The notes: a model not told the origin generated them from the letters alone. 64,000 bases of DNA from Brachycybe producta (GCA_036925085.1 JAUPFP010000009.1:4140233-4204232); one strand, 5' to 3'; positions 19,380-30,599 are shown, numbered from the stretch's first letter. Program-made: numbers and translations.

Positions 19380-21010
19380 TCCTAGTTTTGTTCAATTTAA
19401 ATCTAATTCAGTTTTACATTAGCTCTTGTTTAATTTAAAATTTATCTGATTTACTACAGATTTCATTTCCTGTCTAGCAAATTTTTCTTTTGTAAATCTT
19501 TAGTTTAGCTCTTTGTTAGAAATTAGATCTATTAAAGATTATCAATCATCTAGAAAAACTGTGAAATATTGTAAGGATGTGTTGTTTTTCTTTGTTTCAA
19601 GTTTGTGTTTTTTGTCTAATTTAGACAATTCAACTCAATTCAGCTCAGTTTGCCTGCAATCAGTTCGAAAGTCTATGTGTCAGGAGGGAGGATTGCTCCC
19701 AATCATAAATGATTGTCATTTAGACAAAATAAGACAATCATTGTTAAATTGAAAATCGTCCTAATAAAGAACTATCAACTGGAAGAGAATTCTATAGTCT
19801 AGTAAAATTTAGGGAAAAAGACCAAAAATATGCATCCACATTCTGGCTAATAATTCTTTGAGGAGCTTTGAATGCCCCTTGTATACCTTTACGGAGATTT
19901 CTAATTAATAAGCAACTAAGCAGTGCAATGTTATCATCAGTCAGCAACTGTCCAAAAAGAGCAAAGCTTTGCTTAGGAATGGGCCATCTGAATCCCGCGA
20001 ATCTTGAAAAATATTCGAGATTCTACACTGTTGGCATTACATGTATTTTTCTTTCACAAATCTTGCAGCCGCTGTACGCATTTACACGTAATGCATCTTG
20101 CTGTACCATTTCTATTTCATGTTTTACGTTATTTCTAAATGGGTTCCAAATTGGAGAACAATATTCTAATATAGGTGTAACTAGGCTAAAATAACAAGAC
20201 CTCTCTTACATTTTTTTTACAATATTTAAGGGTGCGTTGAACAAACGCAAGCCTTTGATTAGCTTTGAAAGACTTGTTTATCTAATTTAGGCTATTGTTT
20301 AGTTTAGTTCTACATGGTCAAATTTACCTTTTGTTCAGACTATTAGGTGCCTAGATTTTTTTTTTGGTTTTTATTTTTTTGTTCAATTTAATTTGTTTTT
20401 CATTTAGCTTTTATTTAATTTTATTATTTTTAAACTTTTCATCAGTTTAGATATTTAGTTTTATTTTGTAGTTTAGTTTTTTTTTGTTCAGGTTAATTGT
20501 ATAAAAAATTAGCCCTTATTTATTTTAGTTTCTATTTTTAGTTTAGTTTAGTTTTTCAGATTTAAGGTGGATTTAGTGGCACATTGAAGATGAATTGGTG
20601 ATAGGTTTTTCTGTTATATTTGGCGCTTCATATCATTTTCAGCTACAAAATGTTGATTATCAGTAAATTTACTGTGTAAAGTTTAGCTGTTGGTCAGTTT
20701 GGCATTTGACTAGTCTAGCTTTTGTTCAGTTTAGTCCTTCTTCCATTTGTTTTTTCTGCAAAGTTTAGTTTTAAGCAGTTTAAGCCTTTGTTCAATTTAG
20801 CTCTGTAACAGTCTTGTTTTTGTTCAGGTTATGAACTTATCTCCATATTTACAATTATTTTTTTAAGAAAATTTCTAGCTTGCTGTCAATTTAAATTTAA
20901 GTTCATAAATTTCATTTTTTAGAAATTCCAATTAACTAGTTTTTAGTTAAAATTTTTATTCAATTTAGTTTCTTTTACAGATTACTGATTATCAGTCAGT
21001 ATCAGATTAT
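19380..21010. repeat. T-rich degenerate repeat (TTTAGCTTTTGTTCAGTTTA)
   Basis: Loose repetition of words such as CAGTTTAGCTCTTGTT over about 1.6 kb, with a non-repetitive patch around 19640-20200. The same theme recurs at 36620-37360 and, with GC, at 42005-42541. Confidence 0.55.
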
Positions 21011-21115
21011 CATAAACTTATCTAATTTTAGCTAATGTCTGGCAAACGCGATTTTCAAACCTAAAATCAACATGAGAAAATTGAAGAACTCTTTTTTTAT
21101 TATTATTAATTTATT

Positions 21116-21379
21116 CAGGACCGTGAGGTAGATTTTCTCAGTATAATGTAAGTCTTCGAAATGCCGCCCCTTAAATGTTTTTTTTCTCTTTAAAATGACC
21201 TTCGATTGTGATTTTTAAAAAAAACTGCACAAAATATAGAAAAGCGTTGCATAAAGATTTTTAATTATTGAATGGTTCAAATTGTATTTTGATTTCGCTG
21301 CTTATGCCGCCCCCTTACGGTGCCGCCTAATGCGGCCTCTTCAGTCTCTTCCTCTGTATCATAGCATGACACGGCCCTG
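21116..21379. mobile_element. hAT MITE, perfect 8-bp TSD
   Basis: 264 bp from CAGGACCGTGAGG to ACACGGCCCTG, flanked by perfect AATTTATT at 21108-21115 and 21380-21387. The interior has CGCCCCCTTA and GCCGCC words. It is non-autonomous. CAGG.CCGT ends with 8-bp duplications fit hAT. Confidence 0.87.
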
Positions 21380-21551
21380 AATTTATTATTATTGCATTAA
21401 ATTCTAAGAAATAAATTTAAATAAAGCGCAGCATTTTATTTAAGAAAATGTTTTCTTAACAGTTAAGTTAAAACAAAAAAATCACTAAATATATAATTTA
21501 ATTTTTTTAAAACATAACTATTAAATAAAAATGGATATATAACAAATTAGT

Positions 21552-21886
21552 AATACCTAGTACACACTTAATAATTTAAATGCATTTAAATATTAAACGC
21601 GTTCTACAGAGCCCTCTGTGAAGGGCAAACAAACAAAAGGTAGAATTCAATTTATTCAGTTAATAATCTCAAAATATTGAGTTAATACTTAAATATAATT
21701 TATATAAACTATTGACAAAATATTGATTTTGTATTTTGAATTTAAAATATTAATAATAAAGTCAAATTTTATTTGGTGTTCATGTCCTTAACTGGATTCC
21801 GTCTATAGTTCACCTAAACACATTTAATTTGAATTCATTTAACTCATGTGTGAGTACAACGTATAACATTCAGTAATTGTTAATTA
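21552..21886 (+). mobile_element. family P AT-rich foldback MITE
   Basis: From TACCTAGTACACAC to GTGTGAGTACAACGTAT, with all family P landmarks. It is paired with an inverted copy (22020-22492), making a large inverted repeat with a ~130-bp spacer. Confidence 0.8.
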
Positions 21887-22019
21887 CTACATTTTTTTTT
21901 TAATTTAAATTATTTTTCAAAGTAAAAATTTTGCTTTCTCTAGCAGTCAGTCAGCTGTTACAATAAAATCAGAAATCTATAATCAGATGTTTGAAATTAA
22001 ATTACTAAAAAGTGGCCTA

Positions 22020-22492
22020 ATACCTTGTACTCACATATGAGTTAAATGAATTCAAATTAAATGTGTTTAGGTGAATTATACGGAATCCAGTTAAGGACAT
22101 GAACACCAAATAAAAATTGACTTTATTATTAATATTTTAAATTGAAATACTAAATCAATATTTTGTCAATAGTTTATATAATTATATTTAAACTAGTAGG
22201 GCAACCCGTCATAAATAACGGGAGCATCTTAGTTTAATTTTGTGTGAATGTCCAGTTGTCATGAAGTAATTTGCCTTGACAGCTTGCATTTTTTATAAGC
22301 ACTTTAATATTGTTTGGGTTCTTGGATCGGGAAAGTGCACCATAAAGTTGACCATGAAAAAAAAAACACCGGTTATTTTAAATTTAAATAACTTCCGAAG
22401 TGTTTAAACGTTTTTGTCCTTCACAGGGCTCTGTAGAACACATTTATTATTTAAATGCATTTAAATTATCAGCTGTGTGTACTAGGTATAAC
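22020..22492 (-). mobile_element. family P copy interrupted by a Helitron end
   Basis: It starts ATACCTTGTACTCACATATG and ends GTGTGTACTAGGTAT. Its AT-rich centre is broken at 22193 by a Helitron-like fragment, and the family P sequence resumes near 22406 (TTGTCCTTCACAGGG). Confidence 0.78.
22193..22405 (-). mobile_element. Helitron 3' end (short or truncated copy)
   Basis: On the minus strand the terminus reads hairpin CCCGTTATTTATGACGGG, spacer, then CTAG followed by T. The interior shares TTGGATCGGGAAAGTGCA and TTGACCATGA with the copy at 54300. A hairpin about 8-9 nt from a CTAG end inserted before T is the Helitron signature. Confidence 0.75.
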
Positions 22493-22975
22493 TGAAGCTT
22501 CAGATCAGTTAAGTTACATTTTTGAAATGCATTTTCCTCATTTAAATATTAAATATGATGGAATAAAAATATTCGAATTTCAAAACTAAAAATCGATTTA
22601 TGTAAAAGATACAGGATGTAGTAATTTAAATTCAAAACATTTCTTATGTAGAAGTTAATTTAGACCTTGCAGTTAAGGTAGATTAAGGTAAGGTAACCCT
22701 CTTTCTCTACTGCGCATGTGCATGGTTACTTCAGCGACCGCATTTTAGCAATTCGTCATTTAAGAAGTGATACCACGTAACCTAACGTTATAATGCAAAT
22801 TTAAGGTTTTGTTACACCATTTTTTTTTTGCTAATAAAATTATTTGGACGTTTTTTTTGAGCCATAATTAATATAATTATGTTACGAACATGACGTCACA
22901 AACAATTTTTTTCTAAATATTCGCAAAATCACATTAAATGAATTTGAAGTTTTGAACAACCTCTCTTATACCCAC

Positions 22976-23258
22976 GACACACATACACAGTTAAATGCAT
23001 TTAAATATTAAACACGTTCTACAGAGCCCTGTGAAGGACAAACAAACAATATGTCGAATTCAATTTATTCAGTTAATCTGAAAATATTGAGTTAATACTT
23101 TTAAATATAATTTATATAAACTATTGACAAAATATTGATTTAGTATTTCAATTTTAAAATATTAATAATAAAGTCAATTTTTATTTGGTGTTCATGTCCT
23201 TAACTCGATTCCGTATAATTCACTTAAACACATTTAATTTGAATTCATTTAACTCATC
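22976..23258 (+). mobile_element. family P AT-rich foldback MITE
   Basis: CGACACACATACACAG start, ATGCATTTAAATATTAAAC, CTACAGAGCCCTGTGAAGG, AT-rich centre, GTGTTCATGTCCTTAACTCG, and end TTTGAATTCATTTAACTCAT. The apparent frame starting MVFMSLT at 23185 is this repeat. Confidence 0.78.
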
Positions 23259-23264
23259 ATGTTT

Positions 23265-23450
23265 TAACATTCATTGCCACCAGTCCTCCATTCATCGTCC
23301 ACGAAGGCAAACATGTCCTCCACACAATAAATTGTACAAAAACTTAAATATGTTCGTCATGGTCCTGGCTGGAGGAAAGTTCTTCCGAATGGAGGTCTGT
23401 CCTCCACAGGTGGCCGGCCTACCCTCTATACCGGATGTCTCTACGAGTCA
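23265..23450. repeat. dispersed repeat with GTCCTCCACACAATAAATTG
   Basis: This segment (CACGAAGGCAAACATGTCCT, then AAACTTAAATA.GTTCGT) recurs at 55855-56030 at high identity, including GAGGA/TCCTCC inverted words. The family is unknown; in both places it is not coding. Confidence 0.65.
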
Positions 23451-23834
23451 GTATCTTTTAAAATGAATTTTTGTTTATTTTGCGACATTTTATGATTTTT
23501 CTATGCCAAAACCTCAAAAACACCAAAAATGTCAGTTACATGGTATCACTTCTTAAACGACGAAATCCTTTTCAGCTAAAAACTTATGAAACACTCAGTA
23601 TATTTATTTATGACCTGAATAATATTCATAACACACCACACACACACACACATAGCTCTATACTGAAGTAAAATAGAAGAAGAAAAAACAGTTTCTATCA
23701 ATCAATCAATCAATCAATCATGCAAAATAAATGGCAGAATTGAAACATATTTCAAAATGAATGATGATTCCATCAAACAATCAATGGGTGTAACAACTTC
23801 TTTACTTCGGTGGTAATGGCTTTGTGTGTAGGTC

Positions 23835-24041
23835 ACAGGCAGTTAGAAATCGGTCAGAACTTCAGTTGGCTCCGCCATTGTTATGACGACAGGCAACTTC
23901 TAATTGGCTGGTTATGTAGTCAGACGTTGAAAAGGGGCGGAGCATGTGACGTCAGACTACATAACCAGCCAATTAGAAGCTGCCTGTCGTCATAACAAGG
24001 GCAGAGCCAACTGAAGTTCTGACCGATTTCTAACTGCCTGT
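23835..24041. mobile_element. palindromic MITE, family M, 9-bp TSD
   Basis: The arms are ACAGGCAGTTAGAAATCGGT and ACCGATTTCTAACTGCCTGT. The flanks GTGTAGGTC (23826-23834) and GTGTAGGCC (24042-24050) match at 8 of 9. The body has GGGGCGGAGCATGTGACGTC and AACCAGCCAATTAGAAG. Confidence 0.88.
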
Positions 24042-24351
24042 GTGTAGGCCTATATAATGAATTGGCCTTGTTAGGTCCTGTTCACACTATGAACTAATAC
24101 AGCAGCATGTGTAGCATACTTGTGTCGCCCTTAGTCCGTGTGCTCAAATGTACATGAAGCTATAAGAGCGCTCTTTCACACAAACCACTTTGATGGTCGA
24201 GTTCAACTGCAAAGTGTAGTCGCGTTGTCGCCAAAACCAACCACTTGAGTTCGACTTTTTTTTTGCAGTTCACTCAGCAACACTAGGACCATTTTCCAAC
24301 CACCGCAGTCGGCTCGAGTGGTCTGTTTATTGCAAGAAGCCGACTACATTT

Positions 24352-24777
24352 TAAGGGTGCGTTCAGACGACTCGTGCTCGTACTCGTTGAGGTGGCTCGT
24401 CGACAACTCTGAGTAATGTGGACAGACTCGCAAGTAGCGATACAAGTAGTACGATTAACGCAAGTGAGCGAGAGGCTCGTCTGGCACTGCTCGGTACAGC
24501 AAAGAGGTGCTCGTCAACGCTTGCAAAGTCATTGAACAGGGAGAGCACAGTTTAGTTGACTCGCTGTGCTCGTAGGGAATTTCTCCCAACAATGAGTGCT
24601 GTGAAAATAAAACTTGCACTGGTAATCAAAACTTCGCCGTCGCTCATCGGATCCGCACGAGTCAAAGCCTCTCTCGAGTAACTGAACTCTCAACCCTCAG
24701 TTGACAAGAACACGAGCCCGTGCCCAACAAGTCAACAACGGCACAAGCCCGAGTACGAGTAGTCTGAACGCACTCTT
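24352..24777. mobile_element. MITE with GGGTGCGTTCAGACGACTCG ends
   Basis: The inverted ends are AGGGTGCGTTCAGACGACTC and GTAGTCTGAACGCACTC, with a TTA-like flank on each side (PIF/Harbinger style). The interior is GC-rich and CpG-rich. The short frame on the minus strand is inside the element. Confidence 0.7.
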
Positions 24778-24910
24778 ATAGTCGAACTTGACCCACCAAA
24801 ACTGTTTCATGTGAGAAAGGATCTAAATCTCTTAACCATCTCTAAACCGCTTGACCATGTTTGGGTGTATTTGCGGCTACTTTCAATCAACCGCAGTCAT
24901 TTTCGAATGA

Positions 24911-25222
24911 TGCCATTCGGCGGCCGTAGAAGATAGCTTTGGTCAATTTGATTTTGGCCAATAGGAACGTCGTATTTTCCCCCCAATAACAGTAGATGTG
25001 AAAAGTATTTGCCCATTTAGTAAAAATAGCTGTGAATTCTTATAATTATATTTGAAATTCAATAAATTTTTTATTTTTACGTCGAAAAGCAGCTTTAGTA
25101 TTCGGTTTAGAACACTATTGATTTACGAAGAGCGGGTTTTAAATGCTGCAAGAATAAAATACTGCGTTCCTATTGACCAAAATCGAATTGACCAAAGCTA
25201 TCGCCAACGAATGGCGCCATGC
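24911..25222. mobile_element. foldback element with GATAGCTTTGGTCAATT arms
   Basis: GCCATTCGGCGGCCG and GATAGCTTTGGTCAATTTGA on the left are mirrored by TCGAATTGACCAAAGCTATC and CGAATGGCGCCATG on the right, about 60-bp imperfect arms. The interior is AT-rich. The TSD is unclear. Confidence 0.65.
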
Positions 25223-25224
25223 GT

Positions 25225-26190
25225 CAGACTGTCCACACACTGCGCCACACACACGCAAACCACACACACCTTTCTATTCTTTCTTCGAATGCACACAGAG
25301 CCGTTAATTCACGCACATTTATTCATTGCATTGGTCACTTGACATCCTCGCACATTTCGTCACTTTCACACACAACACATATATTATTCATTCTTTAGTG
25401 TATAGCTAGCTACCTTTAAGAAACTACTTCTAACTTATTAATTCACGCACACTCACGAATCCCTTTATTCACACATTGCGAATAAAACGGGATGAACAGA
25501 AGTTGAGCTGAGCCCTTTTTATGACGAGCGGCAACTTCTAATTGGTTTTTTTGTGTGGGTTCGACGTTGAAAAGGGCAGAGCATGTGACGTCAAACTACA
25601 TAACCAACCAAATAGAAGTTACGTTCGTCATAAAAAGGGGCGGAGCCAACTTATGTTCATCCCGTTTTCTACTTGCCTGTCATTAGTTCATTTCTTCATG
25701 CATTTCTTCACGCATGTGTATGTGTGGACATTCATTCACGCACGTACACATACTCACGCGTACTTTCATGCATGCTTTCTCCCTCACACACACACACATA
25801 ACGTTTACTTATTAATTGCACTCATTATAGCTTATTCATGTATTTCTTCAAGTATGCACGTATACTTATTCATTCACGCACGCACGTATTCACGCTCATC
25901 TTAAATGCTCACATACGCAAACGCATGAGACATTTTCATTCACTCACATGTAATCATGCATTCACGCATTCATACATTCATACACGTACACTCAAGCACT
26001 CATTTATTTATTCATTCACGCGCAAGTACGCCTACACTAACTCATTGATATAATCTTCTCACGCACGCACGCTCACGCATTCAATTGACGCCAACATATC
26101 CATTCACGCACCAACACTTACACTCACGCATCCATTCATTCACTGACGCAAGTTAGGATCAAGCTAATTCACTCCTGCATTCTTATTACT
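25225..26190. repeat. degenerate CACGCATTCATTCACGCAC repeat
   Basis: A long run of loosely repeated CACGCA/ATTCATTCA words, interrupted by a family M MITE at 25486-25680. The frames rich in His and Thr here are repeat translations. Confidence 0.8.
25486..25680. mobile_element. palindromic MITE, family M (degraded left end)
   Basis: AACGGGATGAACAGAAGTTG on the left is mirrored by CAACTTATGTTCATCCCGTT, ending CTTGCCTGT. It contains GTGACGTCA and GGGGCGGAGCC. The left tip is lost. Confidence 0.8.
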
Positions 26191-26215
26191 CACGCACGCA
26201 TGCATGCTCACTCAC

Positions 26216-26533
26216 CAGGGGCGGATTTACCAATAGGCAGAGTAGGCAGCTGCCTAGGGCGCCAAATTTTTGGGGGCGGCAAATTGTAAATTTTTTTTTT
26301 GGAAATTCGTTTTGGATACAAAAAAAAAAGTATTGTAAAACAATAAACCGCCTAATATAAATTGGTTGGCAAGAGTAATTGATGTAACAAGAGCCAGAAT
26401 GACCACTTCCAACAAAACAGTTGACATTACCATTGTTAAAAGCATACAAAAGTAACTTTATTACTTTAAGAAAGTATAGGCCATGTGTTTTCAGTTGCTG
26501 CCTAGGGGCGGCAAAATGGTAAATCCGCCACTG
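26216..26533. mobile_element. hAT MITE, perfect 8-bp TSD
   Basis: 318 bp from CAGGGGCGGATTTACCAATA to GGTAAATCCGCCACTG, flanked by perfect TCACTCAC at 26208-26215 and 26534-26541. A subterminal inverted repeat GCTGCCTAGGGCG is also present. It is inserted in the CACGCA repeat. These ends are typical of hAT elements. Confidence 0.92.
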
Positions 26534-26836
26534 TCACTCACGCAGTCAATACACGCGCAAGTTACCCATTCGTACACCTACACGCTTTTGAAGTTGTTTG
26601 TGCGCCACGCAAGTTTTACATATAAAGAAATTAACAAATGCAGCAGAAATGTTTCTTTCGATTTTACTAAACGCAGAACAGAAGAAAAAAAAAACCTGTT
26701 CTTGCGGTTTTGCGATACTTAGGATGCGGTTTCGTATATCAGTAAAAAAAAAATTATCTCACGAAATAAATGCAAGTTAATTAAAAGCCTCAATTAAAAC
26801 TGAGCAAACATTTTTTTAAAACAAAAAATCAAGTTT

Positions 26837-28228
26837 TTAAGGACGAGAATTTCGTCTTCTTGTAGTCGGACGTCGCTTAAGTTCGTACATTTCGCAGTAT
26901 TTTCTGTAAGAATTACCACGGCGACATTCTCCGTAATCATTCGGAGAACATCGACCATCGAGTGGTAACTGCGGTGTCGATGATAATCCGCCACCGTTCA
27001 ATTTCCCATGAACCACTCGAAACTTTCCCGATCCTGCCGGACTGCTAACGGTCGAAGTGACCGAAACGTGAATGACGGTCGACTCGTCCACGTACGAGGA
27101 ACTACAATCCGATCCGGGCGTTGCTCTCGCATGACCCATTCCGAAAGCACTACCCAAAATGAGGTCCATTCCAGAACGCGGACGTCCGCAGACGCAACAG
27201 CTTTCATGCAAAGCTTTCTTAACTCTAAGATTAAAACAGCCGTAAACTATCGGATTCAGAGCACTGTTGAGCAACGCAAATGTCTCCGCAAACGCGCGAA
27301 CCGAATCCGGTATCTTATACTCATAATGAGAGTGAATTCGTATATTGTGAACCACAAAATAAGGTGTCCAGCATGCGACAAAAGCGACAATTATACAGAG
27401 AGTTAACTTAATGGTCCGCACTTTAGCACGGGACAACATCTTGTTGTTCGTACCCGTTTTACGCAAGCTAATCACCGAAGAGGTGCTGGCCACCACGGTC
27501 TGCAATTTTCCCTGTCGCCAAACGACACCCACAATACTGACGTAACAAAACGTGATCATTGCGGCCGGCAAAATCAAGATGCAGACCGTCAAACAACTAA
27601 AATAGAGGCGCCGTTGCCACCATGCAGTGTAACCGCGACTCGCGCAATCGTAAACCGGACTACCGTCTTCGTGCGTACCGCGCTGAACTTGGACAAAAAT
27701 AAAAAGTTGCGGCGTCGATAAGACGAAAGCAGAAATCCACGCGACGGCAATCGTCTTACGAGCTCGGCTGACGCTGTTGCGAAACCGCAGCGGTTGGCAT
27801 ATGGCAAGATACCGATCGTAACTCATTGCGAGTAAATTGAAAATCGTACTAGCAAGAGCTACGATCTGTCCAAAGACGATCAACTTGCAAGCGACGGCTC
27901 CGAGTATCCACTCGCCAAAAGCCGTAAAGATCATTTCCCCCGGCATCGTCACTAGACATACGGTTAAATCACTTACGGCCAAATTTAGTATGAAAATACT
28001 GACTCGGCTCGAAGTGAGGCCGGCTCGTACTCGATACCGACTACATGTTAGTGTTGTTAGTATGATACAGTTACCGATAAGAGCCACACACATGATGATA
28101 CTTAACGTTATCATGCGTTGAACGGCGGCAACTGACCAAACTTCATTGGTTTGTGTCGTCCTATTAAATGTAACGATATTTAAGTTCTCGTTATCAATGT
28201 CGGTGTCGTTTACGTTCGGTCCGTCCAT
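26837..28228 (-). CDS. class A neuropeptide-type GPCR (CCAP/vasopressin/NPS-like clade)
   Basis: 463 residues in one uninterrupted frame, from ATG at 28228 to TAA at 26837. The outer N-terminus has N-glycosylation sites at N7 and N22. Landmarks: N53 (TM1), LAVSD87 (TM2), C114-C195 disulphide, DRY at 138-140, W164 (TM4), P221 (TM5), FVACWTPYF at 283-291 (TM6), and LNSALNPIVYG at 320-330 (TM7). The cluster SCCVCG after TM7 may be palmitoylated, and the C-tail is Ser/Thr-rich, then basic. SRAKVRTIKLTL before TM6 and LNSALNP resemble CCAP, neuropeptide-S and vasopressin receptors, with some GnRH/corazonin character; the exact ligand is not decidable. An in-frame TAA precedes the ATG, so the start is firm. 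A possible 5' UTR acceptor ATATTTCAG lies near 28283. The DNA is CpG-rich. An intronless receptor could reflect retroposition or ancestral gene structure; no poly-A tail is evident. Confidence 0.92.
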   Translation of the reverse strand: MDGPNVNDTDIDNENLNIVTFNRTTQTNEVWSVAAVQRMITLSIIMCVALIGNCIILTTLTCSRYRVRAGLTSSRVSIFILNLAVSDLTVCLVTMPGEMIFTAFGEWILGAVACKLIVFGQIVALASTIFNLLAMSYDRYLAICQPLRFRNSVSRARKTIAVAWISAFVLSTPQLFIFVQVQRGTHEDGSPVYDCASRGYTAWWQRRLYFSCLTVCILILPAAMITFCYVSIVGVVWRQGKLQTVVASTSSVISLRKTGTNNKMLSRAKVRTIKLTLCIIVAFVACWTPYFVVHNIRIHSHYEYKIPDSVRAFAETFALLNSALNPIVYGCFNLRVKKALHESCCVCGRPRSGMDLILGSAFGMGHARATPGSDCSSSYVDESTVIHVSVTSTVSSPAGSGKFRVVHGKLNGGGLSSTPQLPLDGRCSPNDYGECRRGNSYRKYCEMYELKRRPTTRRRNSRP

Positions 28229-28345
28229 CACAAAACACGTTCCCGTCAAACTTTTTTTTTACCGGAGTTGATTAGTTTAGATCTGAAATATGAGAGAAAA
28301 GTTTAAAAAAAAATTATTGAAATAACATTTTTTAAGGAAATTATT

Positions 28346-29306
28346 AGGGCTTAGGGATTTTTATGCAAAATATCAAACAAATTGTTTCTCAATCTGTAGC
28401 TCCTTAAGAGCCAATTGTCAAGTAACAATCCCTCGTTTTTCACGGGTGTGGGACATTTGCCCTAGACACTTGCCCTAAAGAGACATTTGCCCTAAAACCA
28501 CTTGCCCTAAAGAGACATTTGCCCTAAAACCACTTGCCCTAAAGAGACACTTGCCCAAAAACCATTTGCCCTAAAGGGACAGTTGCCCTAAAGAGACATT
28601 TAACCTAAAACCACTTGCCCTAGAGAAATTTGCCCTAAAACCACTTGCCCTAAAGAGACACTTGCCCTAAAGAAACACTTGCCCTAAAACCATTTGCCCT
28701 AAAGGAACATTTGCCCTAAAGAGACATTTGCCCTAAAACCCCTTGCCCTAAAAGGACATTTGTCCTAATCAGTAGTGCAAATTTACATCATTTGGCGTTT
28801 TTGCGTGCCTGTGGCACGCAGAACCAATTTAACATACTCCACCAATAGACACTAAACCATATGAAACAGGAGAACAAAAAAGTAGCTTTAGGGCAAACAT
28901 CCTTTTAGGGCAAATGTCCCTTTAGGGCAAATAGTTTTAGGGAAAATGTCCTTTTAGGGCAAATGTCCCTTTAGGGCAAATGGTTTTAGGGCAAACGTTC
29001 TTTTAGGGCAAATGTCCCTTTAGGGCAAATGGTTTCAGGGCACACGTCCTTTTAGGGCCAACGTCCCCTTAGGGCAAATGGTTTTTTTTAGTTTTCTCAA
29101 TGAAAATCAATGATTAGAGGCCATAGTTCTCTAAGTGACAACTGATAGTATAACTAGACATCTAGCCTTTAACCAGCCTTTGTTATTAGAAGAAGAAAAA
29201 AACGCAACATTGTAATTGCTCTAATGATTTCGATTTACTTCACAATTAGCACTCGGGCCACAAATTGAGAAACAATTACTTGTTATTACATAAAAATCCG
29301 AGCCCT
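28346..29306. mobile_element. hAT-like foldback copy interrupted by minisatellite insert
   Basis: The left end TTAGGGCTTAGGGATTTTTATG and right end ACATAAAAATCCGAGCCCTA match the 13394-13701 element. The middle is replaced between about 28435 and 29095 by two opposed TTTAGGGCAAA arrays. It lies about 120 bp upstream of the GPCR start codon. Confidence 0.72.
28444..29085. repeat. two inverted TTTAGGGCAAA minisatellite arrays
   Basis: 28450-28770 reads TTTGCCCTAAA; 28882-29085 reads the complement TTTAGGGCAAA; a ~110-bp spacer with GTGCCTGTGGCACGCAG separates them. Together they could form a long hairpin. The outer edge CGGGTGTGGGACATTTGCCC is also found, inverted, at about 55710-55733. Confidence 0.85.
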
Positions 29307-29789
29307 ACACATTATATTCGATGCAAAACAATCTTTCTTAAACGGCTAGTCCAATTTTGTCATCAACAACAACTCTTTTCAAAAGTCGCCTATGTGGCAA
29401 GGACTTTATTGAATATTGGAACAGAAGAAAAAACCCTCGAAGTTTTCGAAATATGTAGCCTCAAAAACACGAATGACTGACTTATGGGCGCCTAGAAGGA
29501 CTCTGGCACAGGCGGCATTCTCCGCCTTGTTGCCTGGGCTATTAAGTGCCAGTGCAGGCTGCAATTACTCGCAAAATTAAGAAATGAATAAAAAATAAAC
29601 GTGGATGTGTGTGTGTGTGTAATATAGTGTAATCACAGATGAAACTGAACAATAGATTAAACTTTTCAAAAGCGACGGAAAGTATTTTAGAAACTAGAAG
29701 AGTAAATGAATCACTTAACAGTGGTTTTAAAGAGCAAACGTCCCTCGAACTCTGGTTGGTTCGTCTGTTAAAAAACTAAAGCTTGATGC

Positions 29790-30540
29790 TTTTTCAAAAC
29801 ATTTAAAAACTACTAATTTAGAGGCTTTTTTTCTTGTAAAAATGCAAACTTTTGGATTTTATTACACCTGAAGCCTTTTCATTGCATTTGAAAACTACTA
29901 TTTTTGCACTTTTTCTATAAAAAATTCAATTTTTTTATGCTTTTGACTAACAAATGCAAACTTTTGGATTTTATTATCAGTTAATTTATGGACAATTTTA
30001 AAGGCTTTTGAAGACTTGAAAGAGAAACCGGAAGCCTTTTCATTGTATTTGAAAACTAGTAGTTTCCACCTTTTCATAAAAAATGCAATTTTTTAGGCTT
30101 TTTTCTTTAAAAAATGCAATTTTTTTTTAGGTTTTTTCTTTAAAAAATGCAATTTTTTTAGGTTTTTTCTTTAAAAAATGCAATTTTTTTTTAGGTTTTT
30201 TCTTTAAAAAATGCAACTTTTTAGGCTTTTTCTTTTAAAAAAATGCAAACTTTTGAATTTTATTATCAGCTAATTTCTAAAACTCTGAAAAAAGGCTTTT
30301 GTAGACTTCAAGAAATTTCAAGAGACATTTAACATACTTGAAATCTATCCAGCAGCGCATTTGAAAACTCCTAGTTTCGGCTTTTTATATATAAAAAAAA
30401 AATGCAAACCTTAATTTATAGGACTTTTTTAAAGGCTTTTTTGAAGACTTCAAGAGACATTTTTCCCCACCCACCTTTAAAACCCTGTTCACATAATTTG
30501 AAAACTTTGCAATTTTTTTTAATGAAATGCAAAAAAAAAA
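29790..30540. repeat. T-rich repeats (AAAAAATGCAATTTTTTTAGG)
   Basis: About 30-bp units TTTTTAGGTTTTTTCTTTAA with AAATGCAA are tandem at 30080-30240 and degenerate on either side. Not coding. Confidence 0.75.
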
Positions 30541-30599
30541 AGATTTGCACCCACATACATTTTGTGTGTTGAGTGTGTGTGTGTTCGTGTTGGTGTGAC

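Noticed and set aside
23185-23466. Conserved frame MVFMSLT found at 23185, 38307 and 51431
   Set aside because: All three lie in the right end of family P MITEs; sharing reflects the repeat, not a gene family.
25542-26053. His/Thr-rich plus-strand frames
   Set aside because: They follow the CACGCA/ATTCA degenerate repeat and switch frame freely.
26186-26449. Minus-strand frame of 87 residues
   Set aside because: It lies almost wholly within a hAT MITE and adjoining simple repeat.
27008-28121. Several plus-strand frames opposite the receptor
   Set aside because: They are antisense shadows of the GPCR coding sequence.
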